Positions 41,153 through 51,608 of a stretch of 64,000 nt of DNA are shown piece by piece. Source of the stretch: Cylindrotheca closterium. Lineage: Eukaryota; Bacillariophyta; Bacillariophyceae; Bacillariales; Bacillariaceae. The stretch covers positions 62,001-126,000 of the forward strand of contig CAKOGP040002269.1 of assembly GCA_933822405.4 (NCBI GenBank), read 5' to 3'. Below the pieces are notes generated by a model. That model saw only the letters and a list, made by a program, of their open reading frames with translations, was not told where the DNA came from and did not search any database. The stretch's first letter is position 1. Each line of letters opens with the position of its first letter. Made by a program: the position numbers and the translations under genes.

Positions 41153-41586
41153 CAGGCAATTAAAATGCTTTGATTTTTTATTGGTTTCTGTCCTGCTTCC
41201 CGGATGCTGATCCAAGATGCATCCTGATTCATACTTTTTCCAATACAATAACAAGGCAGATGGGCTTTCTTAGTCCATTTTGAATGGAGAACTGGAGAAC
41301 ATGTGTACTAGAAATATTTTTTAAAAAAAAGGTTTATTTATTATTTCCATGAACCAAACATACCGGTATTTCTTTTTGAGACCCGCAATCCGCAATGGTG
41401 AAAATACTTTTTATTGCAATGCAGACGAAAGCGTAGCATCCACAGTCGCTCTACTAGAAAAATATTTCCTTCCTTTAAAATTTATTTCCTTGTTTCATTT
41501 TCATAGCAAGACTTAAAATGTCAGAGAACGCCCCATCTTTCCTCATAATTTTGTTTTGAGCTCGAAGAAACTCGTTGCCAATCATC
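41153..41586. other. 3' flank of SET fragment / promoter of DUF6824 copy B
   Basis: Near-identical copy of 35572-36006, including the TACCGGTA palindrome (41361). Confidence 0.8.
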
Positions 41587-42537
41587 ATGCTATTCAACCA
41601 AGATGCAGTACGCAGTCTATCCCCATGGTGGAAGTCTGACGGTGAAGAATCCTGGGCAGGGATGTCTATCAACACCATCAACTCCAATGCTCTAGATGAG
41701 GACTTGCAGCAGAATAACGGTTTTGGCAGTCGCGCCAACCTGGAAGCGGAAGATTTCACCCAAAGCGACGTGTACCTCGATTGTATGAAGGACGTGGAGA
41801 AAACAGATGATGAACTGACGCCTATCCCTCCTGCTATGCCCGAGAGTCAAACCTGGAATATTGAGGCAAAGCAATTCCTCCACTCTGGTCAACACGTTGA
41901 TCCCCATCAGCTCCATCCACTTGGTCCCGAAATTCACGAGCCTCCTCCTAATCAGCAGGAGCCCGAGGCTGTGGACGGGAATCTTAAGCCACCACCAAAC
42001 AACCCTTCCGACCAAGAAGAAGTGGATCCCCATTCAAGTATCAACCAACTGGACCAGGATCTTGCAAACAGATCAGCGTTTGCAGCATTGACAGCGCTGG
42101 CAGCTGTTGTCCGTCGTCAAGCGCCCAATCCTGGTCGATCGAACATCAAAGGCAAAGGAAACCACCACCAGGCACCTCATCGGGTGATTTACCTCTACGA
42201 TCTGACACCTCAAGACATCATTCTTGGTCGAGGTGGCGGTTCGAACCCAAAAAAATCAGAAGGAAACCGCCGTTGGTTGATAGTCATTGTTCCTGTCTGG
42301 GCGCTTAGGTACAGGACACTCCCAAACAAAGCCAAGTCACCCTTTTCCGAAGAAATGATACGTTGGCTCCGATCTGAAAATTACAGGTTTGTGGAACCCA
42401 CCAAGGACTCTGCTGGACAAAAGTGCTGGATCGAAGTCCGCCATGAGGACGCGCGTATCTACAACAAGGTGATGCACGCTTGCAGGGACTGCATCTCACC
42501 ATCGATTGCGGCAATTGACAGCGCTGCAGCAGTATAG
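41587..42537 (+). CDS. DUF6824-domain protein, cassette copy B
   Basis: 316 residues from the ATG matching copy A (MLFNQDAVRS). It has the same plan: acidic disordered N-terminus, then DLTPQDIILGRGGG, SEGNRRWLIVIVPVWALRYR and RWLRSENYRFVEP. Compared with A it lacks a segment around residues 112-140 and has an insertion RRQAPNPGRSNIKGKGNHHQ before the domain. The last 100 bp of the domain coding are almost identical to copy A while the middle differs strongly, a mosaic expected from gene conversion. The tail after VMHACRDCI differs from A. Confidence 0.75.
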   Translation: MLFNQDAVRSLSPWWKSDGEESWAGMSINTINSNALDEDLQQNNGFGSRANLEAEDFTQSDVYLDCMKDVEKTDDELTPIPPAMPESQTWNIEAKQFLHSGQHVDPHQLHPLGPEIHEPPPNQQEPEAVDGNLKPPPNNPSDQEEVDPHSSINQLDQDLANRSAFAALTALAAVVRRQAPNPGRSNIKGKGNHHQAPHRVIYLYDLTPQDIILGRGGGSNPKKSEGNRRWLIVIVPVWALRYRTLPNKAKSPFSEEMIRWLRSENYRFVEPTKDSAGQKCWIEVRHEDARIYNKVMHACRDCISPSIAAIDSAAAV

Positions 42538-42923
42538 TGCACATGGGAACTGGTATGCGCAATGTGCAATGTACAATGTACAATGTGAAATATGAAATGT
42601 GGTGACGATGCGTGTCACCATGCGAAGGTTATACCGGTAGGTACGGCGCGTATGTACCGGTACTGCGCGTACCATTACAAAAATTGACGGGCCTACCGAC
42701 GAAGGAAAGATGAGCGAATGGAAATTTGGAGAAACATTTTATGGTGTTGTTGCGAACCCCTTGAGCTCATTTCAAGGATCTGTTTGCAAATAGATTTTAA
42801 AAATATTAAACTCTTTTTGCAAGTAAACATTTTGAATAGGACTATATCAATCTTTCATGCGCATGAATAAAATGCTTCCTATTCTTCCTACTGAGACTGG
42901 AAGGAACAAGTCGCAAAAATCAT
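42538..42923. other. 3' flanks of DUF6824 copy B and lipase copy B
   Basis: Homologous to 36967-37375. Contains TACCGGTA twice (42632 and 42655). Confidence 0.6.
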
Positions 42924-44465
42924 TTAGAGGTTATTAATCTTCAGGCGGTACGCACCGCACAGATGATCTCCGACCATATCATTACTGATCTCAATCATAT
43001 TGAGACATGCTGTGAAACCATCGGTAATGACGCTGTAAGCTGGCGAGGGTGGCTCGGACACTTTCTTCTCGCCCTTCTCCTCCGGATCTTTCGCCTCATT
43101 TCTTTTCTTCTTGTCCTGCCACTTCTGATAAAGCAGCACCACCTCCCCAGGTACGTAGAGATGGTCAGGATCGTCACGCGATACCATAGTTTGCGACTTT
43201 TGGAGTAGAGCAGCTCCTTCCTCGGGGGTCATAATCATAGCTCCTCCAGTTCCTTCTCGTAGTTTCGCCATAAATGCTGCTGTAGACTTCATGTCCTTAC
43301 AGTCAATTCCTGCCTCGGTGAGCTTTTCTTGAACGCCAGAAAGCAGTTCCATCAAGATTGCTACATTATTCAGACTTGACCGGGGGATACAGTCAGAGTT
43401 GTTGACGATCGTAGTAATGAACGATGAACACGCCTCGGCTGCTTTGTGGTTCAATACAGGTGGACTAGCAAAAGCCATAACCTTGATGCTGTCTTTTTTT
43501 GTCAAGGGAGGGTGTTGAGAACGAAGCAAGACGGATGTCAAGCTAGCAGCTCCAGCACCCAAAGAATGGCCGCAGAGTAGAATTTTGTACCCAAGGGGAA
43601 GGAAAAAGTCGGTGATGTAAGGTTTCAAGTCCTCTGCCAAGGCGACAGAGGAGTAGAGAATGCCTTCGTGAGCCCGGATTTCCTTCAGCGACTCATCTTG
43701 GGAATCAAAACTTCGATCCAACTTCCGAATCACAGCAGCAGCGCAACAATCAGTTAGCACGTCACCCATCGAGGAGGTACCCTTCACACCAATTAGAGCA
43801 GTCTTCGTATCAGGATTGGTGGCAATGAAATACCCAACCTGCAGTGTACCAATGGAGTGTTAGTATTATCTTCCTTCAAAAGAATAAGAATTACAGCCGG
43901 CTTTGCCAGCAAACCCACCTGTCCTGCTTCTTTGGCTTCCTGGTGTTTGAGTAGTTTGTACCCACGTCCTGCCAGATTTTCCTTGATTTCATCCCTTGAG
44001 GGTAGGTACGCCCAATCTGCAAAGTCTAAATAGCCACCCAGCCCATCAAGCTCTAAAAGGTTCAAAAGAAGTTAAGCGAAAAAGTCGTGAGCTAGAACAT
44101 GCACAAACTCGAAAGATACATCGTAGAATGACCAAAAAATAAGGCTCACCTTTGGCAGTCGCAGCCTTTCCAGCCTTATTATAACTTTCGTCCCTTGGAG
44201 ACGATGTGTCAGAAGATCGGCTAGCTTCTGCTTGGTCAATTAATTGAAGCAAAGCCGGAAGTGTAACCGCCAGTTTTACATGAGAGTATTTGTCTCCAAA
44301 CTTCTTCTTAGTGCTGTCCAAGAGAGTCTTGATCTTGAGAGAGACATCCCCCAAGCTGTCGGCTGGTGGAGCCTCTTCCGTATCTTTTCCTTGTTTCTTA
44401 CTGAAACCATATGCCGTCAAGGCTATGGCAACAATAGGAAGGACGTAAAACAGATTCTCTGGCAT
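42924..44465 (-). CDS. class-3 (diacylglycerol-type) lipase, cassette copy B (3 exons)
   Basis: Exons 44465-44150, 44052-43919 and 43838-42924 join to 454 residues. An N-terminal membrane helix (MPENLFYVLPIVAIALTAYG) anchors it. Exon 2 encodes ELDGLGGYLDFADWAYLPSR. Exon 3 has the alpha/beta-hydrolase core: lid region ALIGVKGTSSMGDVLTDCC, nucleophile elbow LLCGHSLGAGAASL, acid VNNSDCIPRSS, and C-terminal His in MVGDHLCGAY, the order seen in sn-1 specific diacylglycerol lipases. A Lys/Glu-rich loop (DKKKRNEAKDPEEKGEKK) precedes the last strand. It should cleave a glycerolipid at a membrane; the substrate is not determinable. All catalytic residues present, so presumed active. Confidence 0.85.
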
Positions 44466-44726
44466 GATACAGTTCTTCTCTATTCCAAAATCTGTGTTCG
44501 GAACTGAAATTTTATGAAAGCGTTCTCAAGGTCACATGACTTATTCTGGAGAAGAATCTTTCGAGGCACACTATCTCAATCTGCAAGGTTCGCTGAAAGA
44601 CGAGCGATTTTATGTCTGCGGAACATACAGTACCTACTGTATGATCTGAACACCGAGAGGCAAATAAATTCTTTCTTCTTTTTGGACATGAAAACCTTTC
44701 GCGGTTCATAATTGGAATCGCCATTT

Positions 44727-44954
44727 TCAACTTGAAGCTTTATTGAGCTGATTGTTCCAGTTGGACGATGGTTCTTGAGATGCTTCGTTTGACAGTTCTA
44801 TCAGAGGCATGTATCTAGCTGCTGTGGCAATTTCCTCATCCGCCGTCATCGCGATCGACAGGATTTCCGTGGTATCATGGTCGTGACTTTGCCAATTGTT
44901 CATTCTTTTCATCGCCTTCATCCATTGGTGACTTGTTGCCTCCGGGTTCAACAC
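44727..44954 (-). pseudogene. small remnant ORF shared by cassettes B and C
   Basis: Encodes up to 75 residues including TEILSIAMTADEEIATAARY. A homologous stretch lies at 49083-49210 beyond lipase copy C, where one base is missing in the ATTTCC run and the frame is broken. The shared position upstream of both lipases shows the duplicated block extends past the lipase. Whether it was ever an exon or small gene is unclear. Confidence 0.45.
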
Positions 44955-45318
44955 TTATTGGGCTTTCTTAGTCCTAATACGGTGGTAATGAAAAATTGGT
45001 TTACATAGATGCTTTGAAAATTGTCATTCACTGAGATGAGATGCACCAAAATCATATTAGATGTAGTATATATGTACAGTCAAATCGTATCTAGTAGAGC
45101 CGACAGCTCTTTTACTTTGTCTTCAAATGTTTTAAAAAAGCTTCAATTCAGCTACCGACTTTTGACTACAAATAGTAACTATCTTATCATACAGTATATA
45201 AAATACATTTTGAACTTGTGAAAATTTGTGAATTATTCGATGTGTCTGTCCTTCCACTCCGATTTGGTTCACCAGATGTGGGAGGCGGAGGTCAGACTAG
45301 CCGTGCCGGTGTCTTTTG

Positions 45319-45535
45319 GTAAATATATTTCCATCGAGACCCGCACTATTGAAAATAAAAGAGAAAGGAAGAGTAATAGTACAGGTATTTTCTACAGCTT
45401 TTGAAAATATTTTGATTGGGCCTATTCCCAACGGAGAATATATAGGTGAAGATGGGTTGCGGTAAAATATATTTCAAACTATATCGAAACCCGCATTCTT
45501 GTTGAAAATAAAAGAGAAAGGAAGAGTAGTGTCTT
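45319..45535 (+). repeat. imperfect direct repeat upstream of DUF6824 copy C
   Basis: Two units of about 65-75 bp (45319-45383 and 45461-45535) sharing tatatttc, gacccgca and tgaaaataaaagagaaagga. A third related piece lies at 40671-40730, next to the start of cassette B. Confidence 0.6.
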
Positions 45536-45702
45536 CTGTAGCTGTAGTAAGCTGTAGCAATATTTTTTTGAAATATTTTTTCTCTCTGCATTAGACCAAG
45601 AGTCACATCCGAAACACAAAAGCGAGAAAGGCCCCGCAAGAAAATCGATCAATGAAGCTCACAGTTCTGCTTTCTTGCATTCAAAACTCATTGCTAATCA
45701 TC

Positions 45703-46500
45703 ATGAATTTCAACCAAGATGCAGCAAGCCCGTTATACGCTGGTCAAACATGGGGCTCTTCCGACGAAGAGTCCAACGCTCCTGACGCCGACGAGGTCCA
45801 TGACGCTCTGGTGGACTTGGATTTTCGTGCCGACATGAGGTTCCACCAGCAGTTCGACTATAGAGCTGTTCCCGATCCCATTCAACGACCGCCCGAGGCT
45901 GTGGACGCAAATCTCCTTGAACCACTGCCACTCCGCATTGGTCCCCATCAGCTCGACAGAGGCGGTGCTTGGGGTATTGGTCGTCTCCGCGAAGACCACC
46001 AGGACCAGCAGCCAGGGTTGCCTGTTGCAAACCATGGGGCTGAGCCCAACGTTCAAGGCCCCGATCCCAATCAAGCCAATATCGCTGGTGTGGACAATAA
46101 TGGGCACCCACGGCCTCCGGTAGATAACGAACCGATCTCTGAAGGCGAAGCTGAAGAGGAAGACGAAGATAACCAAGTGTCCCGCCCCGATGCCCTACCA
46201 TCAGTGAGTAACACCCTGACACCTCACGATATTGTTCTTGGTCGAGGTTACTGGACTCACGCCAACGTGAGTGAAGGAAACCGAGTCTTTCGAGAAGAGA
46301 TTGTTCCTGCCTGGAGAGATCATTACAATCCACTACCAAGGGCAGAGAAGCGAAGTTTCGCCCAAGCCATGTTGCGATGGATGCGGTCAGAGGGTTACAG
46401 ATTTGTGATCCGGAGACCGGAGGGTGGATTTATCGAAGCCGGCAACGACGACGATGATCAGATTCTAGACTCGATCATGCACGCACTCAGAGCAAACTAA
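45703..46500 (+). CDS. DUF6824-domain protein, cassette copy C
   Basis: 265 residues from the ATG aligned with copies A and B (IIMNFNQDAASP; an upstream ATG at 45652 is not used in the others). Acidic disordered N-terminus with PIQRPPEAVDANLLEPLP, then the domain TLTPHDIVLGRGYWTHANVS, EGNRVFREEIVPAWRDHY and MLRWMRSEGYRFVI. The glycine loop differs from A and B (GRGYW for GRGGG), and the C-terminus ends in a basic-free QILDSIMHALRAN. It is the most diverged of the three, so probably the oldest split. Confidence 0.75.
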   Translation: MNFNQDAASPLYAGQTWGSSDEESNAPDADEVHDALVDLDFRADMRFHQQFDYRAVPDPIQRPPEAVDANLLEPLPLRIGPHQLDRGGAWGIGRLREDHQDQQPGLPVANHGAEPNVQGPDPNQANIAGVDNNGHPRPPVDNEPISEGEAEEEDEDNQVSRPDALPSVSNTLTPHDIVLGRGYWTHANVSEGNRVFREEIVPAWRDHYNPLPRAEKRSFAQAMLRWMRSEGYRFVIRRPEGGFIEAGNDDDDQILDSIMHALRAN

Positions 46501-47254
46501 CAGGTTTGCGATAATGGATCGATGAGTGCGTCATCATGCGGTGACAACAAAAACAACAAAAATCAATATTAGTCTCTTCTCGAACCTACGACGAGCGCAC
46601 TACGAGCGCACGAAATGATGGAGAATAGAGAATCGGAGAATACGATTTACATGCGGAACCAATATGCATATATAAAAATACAATTATTGGTGTTATCGTG
46701 AACACCAGAATAAGCTTTCGGGATGGGTTATTTGCAAATAGTAATCCCAGCACCCTAAAAAACATACATGAATAAGCGATGAAATTGAATAAAACATTTT
46801 TCGTCTGCACTATTACTAGGACTACTGGTGTAAAAGTCTGCCTATGAAAAAATGCGAATTGGATGTTTCAGTCCTTCAAGGACATTATATCAGCGTTCTC
46901 CAGCATAAGGTCATTGGCAAAGCAAGAGTACACGTCCAAAACGAAAGGCTGTGGTGCGGTATCGGTGCGACCTTGCTTTGGCCCATGCTTCATGATAGAT
47001 ACTCGTTCTTTCTGATAAAGCTGAGGAGAACATGGGAAGCCATTGGTCATTTCGTGGTATCCTTCTTGTACAATCAGTACCGGTAGCACAGCGCGGCAAA
47101 CACGCTCCATCTTATTGGTATTTAATAGATCATAAGATTATACTGATGTTATTTCTCTGTAGACAGCCTACCCACAATCCTCGCCCAAAAACAAGAATGG
47201 GATTAACACATAGCCTAACTGAATTATATGGGAGAGGATGCAAGTCGCCAAGAT
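46501..47254. other. 3' flanks of DUF6824 copy C and lipase copy C
   Basis: The left half (about 46600-46865) is homologous to 49235-49520. TACCGGTA at 47078. An open frame at 46844-47086 has no homologue in the other cassettes and no domain. Confidence 0.5.
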
Positions 47255-48860
47255 TTAGAGACTATCGATTATAATTCGGTGCGAACCGCACAGATGATCT
47301 CCGACCATCTCATTGCTGATTTCAATCATGCTTAGAGGTTCTGCGAAACCATCAGTAAGGACACAATAACCTGGCAGCTTTGGCTCAGGCACGATTTCAT
47401 CTGCAGCCTTTTCCTCTGACTCCGCTTCTTTCCCCTTTGACATTTTCCTCCTATCTTGCCATTTCTGATAAAGCAGCATTACCTCCCCAGCTATGTACAG
47501 ATGGTCAGGATCGTCATGCGATACCATAGTTTGCGCTTTCTTGAGTAACTTGAGTCCTTCTTCGGACGACATAATCATTTCTCCTGCGGCTCCTTCTCTT
47601 AGTTTCGCGAAAAACGCTGAAGTCGACTTCATATCAACGGGGTCGAATCCTGCCTCAACAAGCTTTTCCTGAATACCAGAAAGCAGCTCAAGCAAGATTT
47701 GCACGTTATTGAGACTTGTCCGGGGGATGCAGTCCGAGTTATTGACGATCGTAGTAATGAACGATGAACATGCCTTGGCGGCTTTGTGATCCAATACAGG
47801 AGGACTAGCGAAGGCCACCACTTTGATGTTGCCTTTTTTCATCAAAGGTGGATGTTGGGAACGAAGTAAGACGGATGTCAAGCTAGCAGCCCCTGCTCCC
47901 AACGAATGGCCACAGAGTAGAAGCGTGTACCCAAGCGGAAGAAAAAATTCTTTGATGAAAGGTTTCAAGTCCTCTGCCAAGGCGAGAGATGAGTAGAGAA
48001 TGCCTTCGTGAGCCCGGATCTCCTTCAATGACTCATCTTGGGGATCAAAACTTTGGTCCAACTTTCGAACAACTGCAGCCGAGCAACAATCTGTTAGCAC
48101 GTCAATCATAGAGGAGGTACCCTTAACACCAATTAGAGCAGTCTTCGTATCGGCATTGGTGGCAATGAAATAGCCAACCTACAACGGATATAGGAATTTA
48201 AAAAATCAATTGTTAGGATTGTCTTGTGGACTGAATGATAATTGAAGCCGGCTTTGTTATCAAACCCACCTGTCCTGATTCTCTGGCTTCCTGGTGCTTG
48301 AGCAGTGAGTATCCACGTCCTGCAAGCTTTTTCTTTATTTCATCCCTTGAGGCTAGGTATGCCCAATCTGCAAAGTCTAAATAGCCACCCAGCCCATCAA
48401 GCTCTAATGTTCAAAAGAAAATAAGCGAGTTGTGAGCTGGAGTAGTGCAAGAAATAAGGAACCACAAGAGAAACACAACATTCAACAAGGGTTGAACATG
48501 CCCAGACTCGAACGATATGGTAGGATATCCAAAATAAGGCTCACCTTTGGCAGTCGCGGTTTTTCCAGCCTTACTGTATATTTCATCTCTTGGAGATTTT
48601 GTGTCAGAAGATCGGCTAGCTTCTGCTTGGTTAATCAATTGCAGCAAAGCCGGAAGGGTAACCGCCAGTTTTACATGAAAGTACTTGTCTCCAAACTTCT
48701 TCTTTGTAGTGTCCAAGAGAGTCATAATCTTGCGAGAGACGTCCCCCAAGCTGTCTTCTGGTGGATCCTCTTCCATTTCTTCTCCTTCCTTCTTGTTGAA
48801 ATGCCATGCCGTCAAGGCTATGGCAACAATAGGTATGATGTAAAACAAACTGTTGGGCAT
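47255..48860 (-). CDS. class-3 (diacylglycerol-type) lipase, cassette copy C (3 exons)
   Basis: Exons 48860-48545, 48403-48270 and 48178-47255 give 457 residues, with introns at exactly the same sites and phases as copy B. Membrane anchor MPNSLFYIIPIVAIALTAWH; catalytic Ser in GHSLGAGAAS near residue 240, Asp in VNNSDCIPRTS near 298, His in MVGDHLCGSH near 444. The start is set at 48860 by copy B; an ATG 36 bp upstream is not conserved. The core is strongly conserved with B, while the charged loop (SKGKEAESEEKAADEIVPEP) has diverged. Expected to be an active membrane lipase of unknown substrate. Confidence 0.86.
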
Positions 48861-49725
48861 ACTTCTATACTCCAAAGGCGGATATGGAAATATCAAAGAT
48901 TCGAGTTCTCAGTTTGGTTTAGAGATGGCAGAAAAGCTTTCGGGTCACAAACTGAGCGGAAATGTGAGATATCTGAATCCGGCGAGAATACTCTGAGGCT
49001 TGTTTCTGATATTCTTGATAAGAAAGGTTTGCTTGTGTTGTTGATTCTACAGTACGGACGTGGCCTTGGGAATTTCTAGTGGAGATATGTCTGGCTGCTG
49101 TGGCAATTCCTCATCCGCCGTCGTTATGGGCATTGACTATATAATAATGCTTCGTTGGATCATGATGATCTTGACTTTTTTCATGTTCTACTGTTCGGCA
49201 TGGCTATCTCCGGGTATTCATTAGAACTGCCGAGCTTCAGATGAGAAATGGAGATTTGGAGAACACTCAAGAACCATCGCATCATCATAATCACTATCAG
49301 CTGATCAATATCCAGTAGTAGCGCCGAAAAGACTCACTCTCCATATTCAATATGATTGGTGTTATCATGAACACCAGGGGCGTTAGGCACGTTTGGCGAG
49401 TAATTCGAGCAGCCAACCAAGCAACATCAATGAAGCGATGAAATTGAATTGACAATTTGATGTCCGCAAAACTATTATAAAAGTCTTCCTGTGAAATACT
49501 GTCAATTGGATTTTGGTCGATCGATAATGGATCAACGTTCACCGGTATTGAGGACCTTCTTCGAGTAAAAATAAGGTTATCATAAGTATCTCAAACGAAA
49601 AACTTATTTGGGTCTCGCCCATGCGTTACAGTAGTTGGTGACGAACTCTTGGACTAAAACAAATTGGAAGATTCAGGTTTTCAGGTGAAACCAACACATC
49701 ACTACAGATATGACATTCATCTATC
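48861..49725. other. end of cassette C and remnant of a fourth cassette
   Basis: 49083-49210 matches the remnant ORF region of cassette B (ctgctgtggcaat, cctcatccgccgtc). 49235-49520 matches the 3' flank of DUF6824 copy C in the same order (attggtgttatc, aagcgatgaaattgaat, taaaagtc). No intact gene. Confidence 0.6.
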
Positions 49726-51249
49726 ATGGTGCTTCCTTGCGAGGAAAGATCCAGTGGTGGGGAGCTGTACTTTCTTTGTTCGACCCACAGTAACCTTCGA
49801 ATCAGAGCCAATGTGTTTGGCTACGTGAACACAAGTCGAAAGTACAAGGGGTGGGAGGTTTGGCGGTTCGTCGAATCGAACCGAGGGGATGGAACTTTCT
49901 TTATCTCTCCTTGGGAACATTCGCAATTCTATCTCTCCTCCTTTCCAGGGGGAAGGGTGAATACAACCAGGAATCAGCACAGTTGGGAACTATGGAAGCT
50001 GGAGAAGGAGAGCAATGGGACGACTGACAACACAGTTACGATCCGTTCTTTGGCACACAACCGTTTTTTGCAACTTGATGAAGATGGATACTTGTCAACG
50101 ATCGAGTCATATTGCTTATCGAACAAGTGCTGGTGGAATCTCGAAAGTGCCAATTTGGGAAAGTATTATCTCCATTGCATGGGTCGAAACAAACAGCTTC
50201 GATGCTCCAAGAATACCGATAAACCACCCTACTCGACGGATACTTTTGAGGTTGGAGCCGTATGGTATATGCAGAAAGCACCTGAAGGCGACTCTTTTAC
50301 CATTCGTTCGGATGTCAATAAAGGGTACCTTCAGTTAGCTCCTAACTGCACTCAAGTGACTTTGTCAACGGAATCGTCATTGCCCACACAACAATGGTAT
50401 TTGAGACATCACCCCAATAATGGATCCGTGGTGATAACCTCTGTTTCTGGAGGAATGCTAGCTTGCTCGGTGGAAGGTCTCATTAGCATTTTGCAAGACG
50501 ACGAGGACGGTTCTGCCAATGCACAAGAATCCAGCGCCACAAACTGGCAACTAGTGCCAAAAATGCCAGATACGACCAGCGGCAAGCAAGTTGCAGCTTG
50601 TGCTGGAATTAGTGTTGGAAGTCTTGTTCTCGGTATAGCAACTCCTTATCTGGTGTTGGGTCTTGTACATTCTTTGGGATTCACGGCACATGGAATTCCA
50701 GCTGGAAGCTTTGCCGCAAAGGAAATGTCACGAGTGGCAAAGTCGTATGGTGGATCCATACCGCCTGGTTGCTGGTTTGCTACCCTGCAATCCATTGGAG
50801 TGCTGGGATTGGGATCGACTCGGTTTACCTTGGCGTTTGTTGTTGGATGTGTTTTTGGGGCTGTTATCTTTCGACTGATTCTCGTTTTCATTGGCCTGCT
50901 GGAGCAGCAGAATAATCCTTGTACATCTGGCATTGTGGCTTCTGAAAGCATGGGTGGAATCCTCTCCAATTTAGATTCTTCAGTGGGACGGGGGGCACCT
51001 AGATCGACATTTGCTAGAAATGAACAAGATTTGAACGATGAGAACCAGCTTTCCTTCCCCGCGATGAATCAGGATGCAACCGAGGTGCATCCTGCTGTTC
51101 CCGAGGTAGAGGTGCATAGAAACAATTCGACCATGGACACATCATCAATGGCCAGTAGCAGGTTTAACGATTTTTCCAGCATATCCACATCAAGGAGTGT
51201 TGCAGACAACCGATCTGCTAGACTTGTGAATGGATATCATCCTCAGTGA
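49726..51249 (+). CDS. beta-trefoil-like repeat protein with C-terminal Ifi-6-16-like membrane region
   Basis: 507 residues. Residues 10-280 contain serial beta-rich units with the pattern W-x-(V/L) ... (F/Y)-(L/F)-x-L (GKYYLHCMGRNKQLRCS; SFTIRSDVNKGYLQLAPN; NRFLQLDEDGYLSTIES; WYLRHHPNNGSVVITS), typical of ricin-type or fascin-like trefoils. From about residue 290 comes AACAGISVGSLVLGIATPYL, GLVHSLGFTAHGIPAGSFAA, VAKSYGGSIPPGCWFATLQS and IGVLGLGSTRF, close to the Ifi-6-16/ISG12 signature, with two to three membrane helices. A polar Ser-rich tail follows. No signal peptide. ISG12 proteins in animals act at mitochondria, ER or nuclear envelope; nothing is known for this fusion. Single exon, intact. 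Confidence 0.65.
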   Translation: MVLPCEERSSGGELYFLCSTHSNLRIRANVFGYVNTSRKYKGWEVWRFVESNRGDGTFFISPWEHSQFYLSSFPGGRVNTTRNQHSWELWKLEKESNGTTDNTVTIRSLAHNRFLQLDEDGYLSTIESYCLSNKCWWNLESANLGKYYLHCMGRNKQLRCSKNTDKPPYSTDTFEVGAVWYMQKAPEGDSFTIRSDVNKGYLQLAPNCTQVTLSTESSLPTQQWYLRHHPNNGSVVITSVSGGMLACSVEGLISILQDDEDGSANAQESSATNWQLVPKMPDTTSGKQVAACAGISVGSLVLGIATPYLVLGLVHSLGFTAHGIPAGSFAAKEMSRVAKSYGGSIPPGCWFATLQSIGVLGLGSTRFTLAFVVGCVFGAVIFRLILVFIGLLEQQNNPCTSGIVASESMGGILSNLDSSVGRGAPRSTFARNEQDLNDENQLSFPAMNQDATEVHPAVPEVEVHRNNSTMDTSSMASSRFNDFSSISTSRSVADNRSARLVNGYHPQ

Positions 51250-51608
51250 CATGGAATTCCAGGTATTTACTTTGGTCCCAACCTATACTGATGCCAACAG
51301 ACTTTATGGTGTTGGGATAGAGCTACTGTACTGCTCCACAGTGTATATATAGGTAAGCACTGGTCACAAAGTTTGGCATGGTATCAAGAGATATAAAGTG
51401 ATATAAAAAACGCATGCTAGCCAACACAATGGGTATATGATATATGCGTGTAGAGTTAAAATGAATTAATCCGGTAGCAGCGTCTTAAAATCGCAAAACT
51501 AAGAAGCATGGATGGATGGAAACAATAAAATCCACAGTTGCTTTGTCACTGTGGCAATGATGTATCTATGTGCATGGTAAGGCAGTTGGTAGGATGACGC
51601 TCAATCGC
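51250..51608. other. intergenic between convergent genes
   Basis: Two 3' flanks; contains short TATATAGG-type runs. No gene seen. Confidence 0.5.

Larger units (their letters stand above)
44466..45702. other. intergenic between cassettes B and C, repeats and a gene remnant
   Basis: Contains a remnant ORF (44727-44954) and an imperfect duplicated element (about 45319-45383 and 45461-45535), each with gacccgca and aataaaagagaaaggaagagta. No intact gene seen. Confidence 0.5.

Noticed and set aside
45710..46339. 209-aa and 147-aa minus frames opposite DUF6824 copy C
   Set aside because: Not conserved opposite copies A and B, while the + frame is.
46844..47110. Overlapping 80-aa frames between DUF6824 copy C and lipase copy C
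   Set aside because: No counterpart in cassettes A or B and no domain; interval is ordinary 3' flank.
48432..49079. 215-aa + frame over the 5' end of lipase copy C
   Set aside because: Antisense to exon 1 of a conserved gene; the equivalent frame is broken in cassette B.
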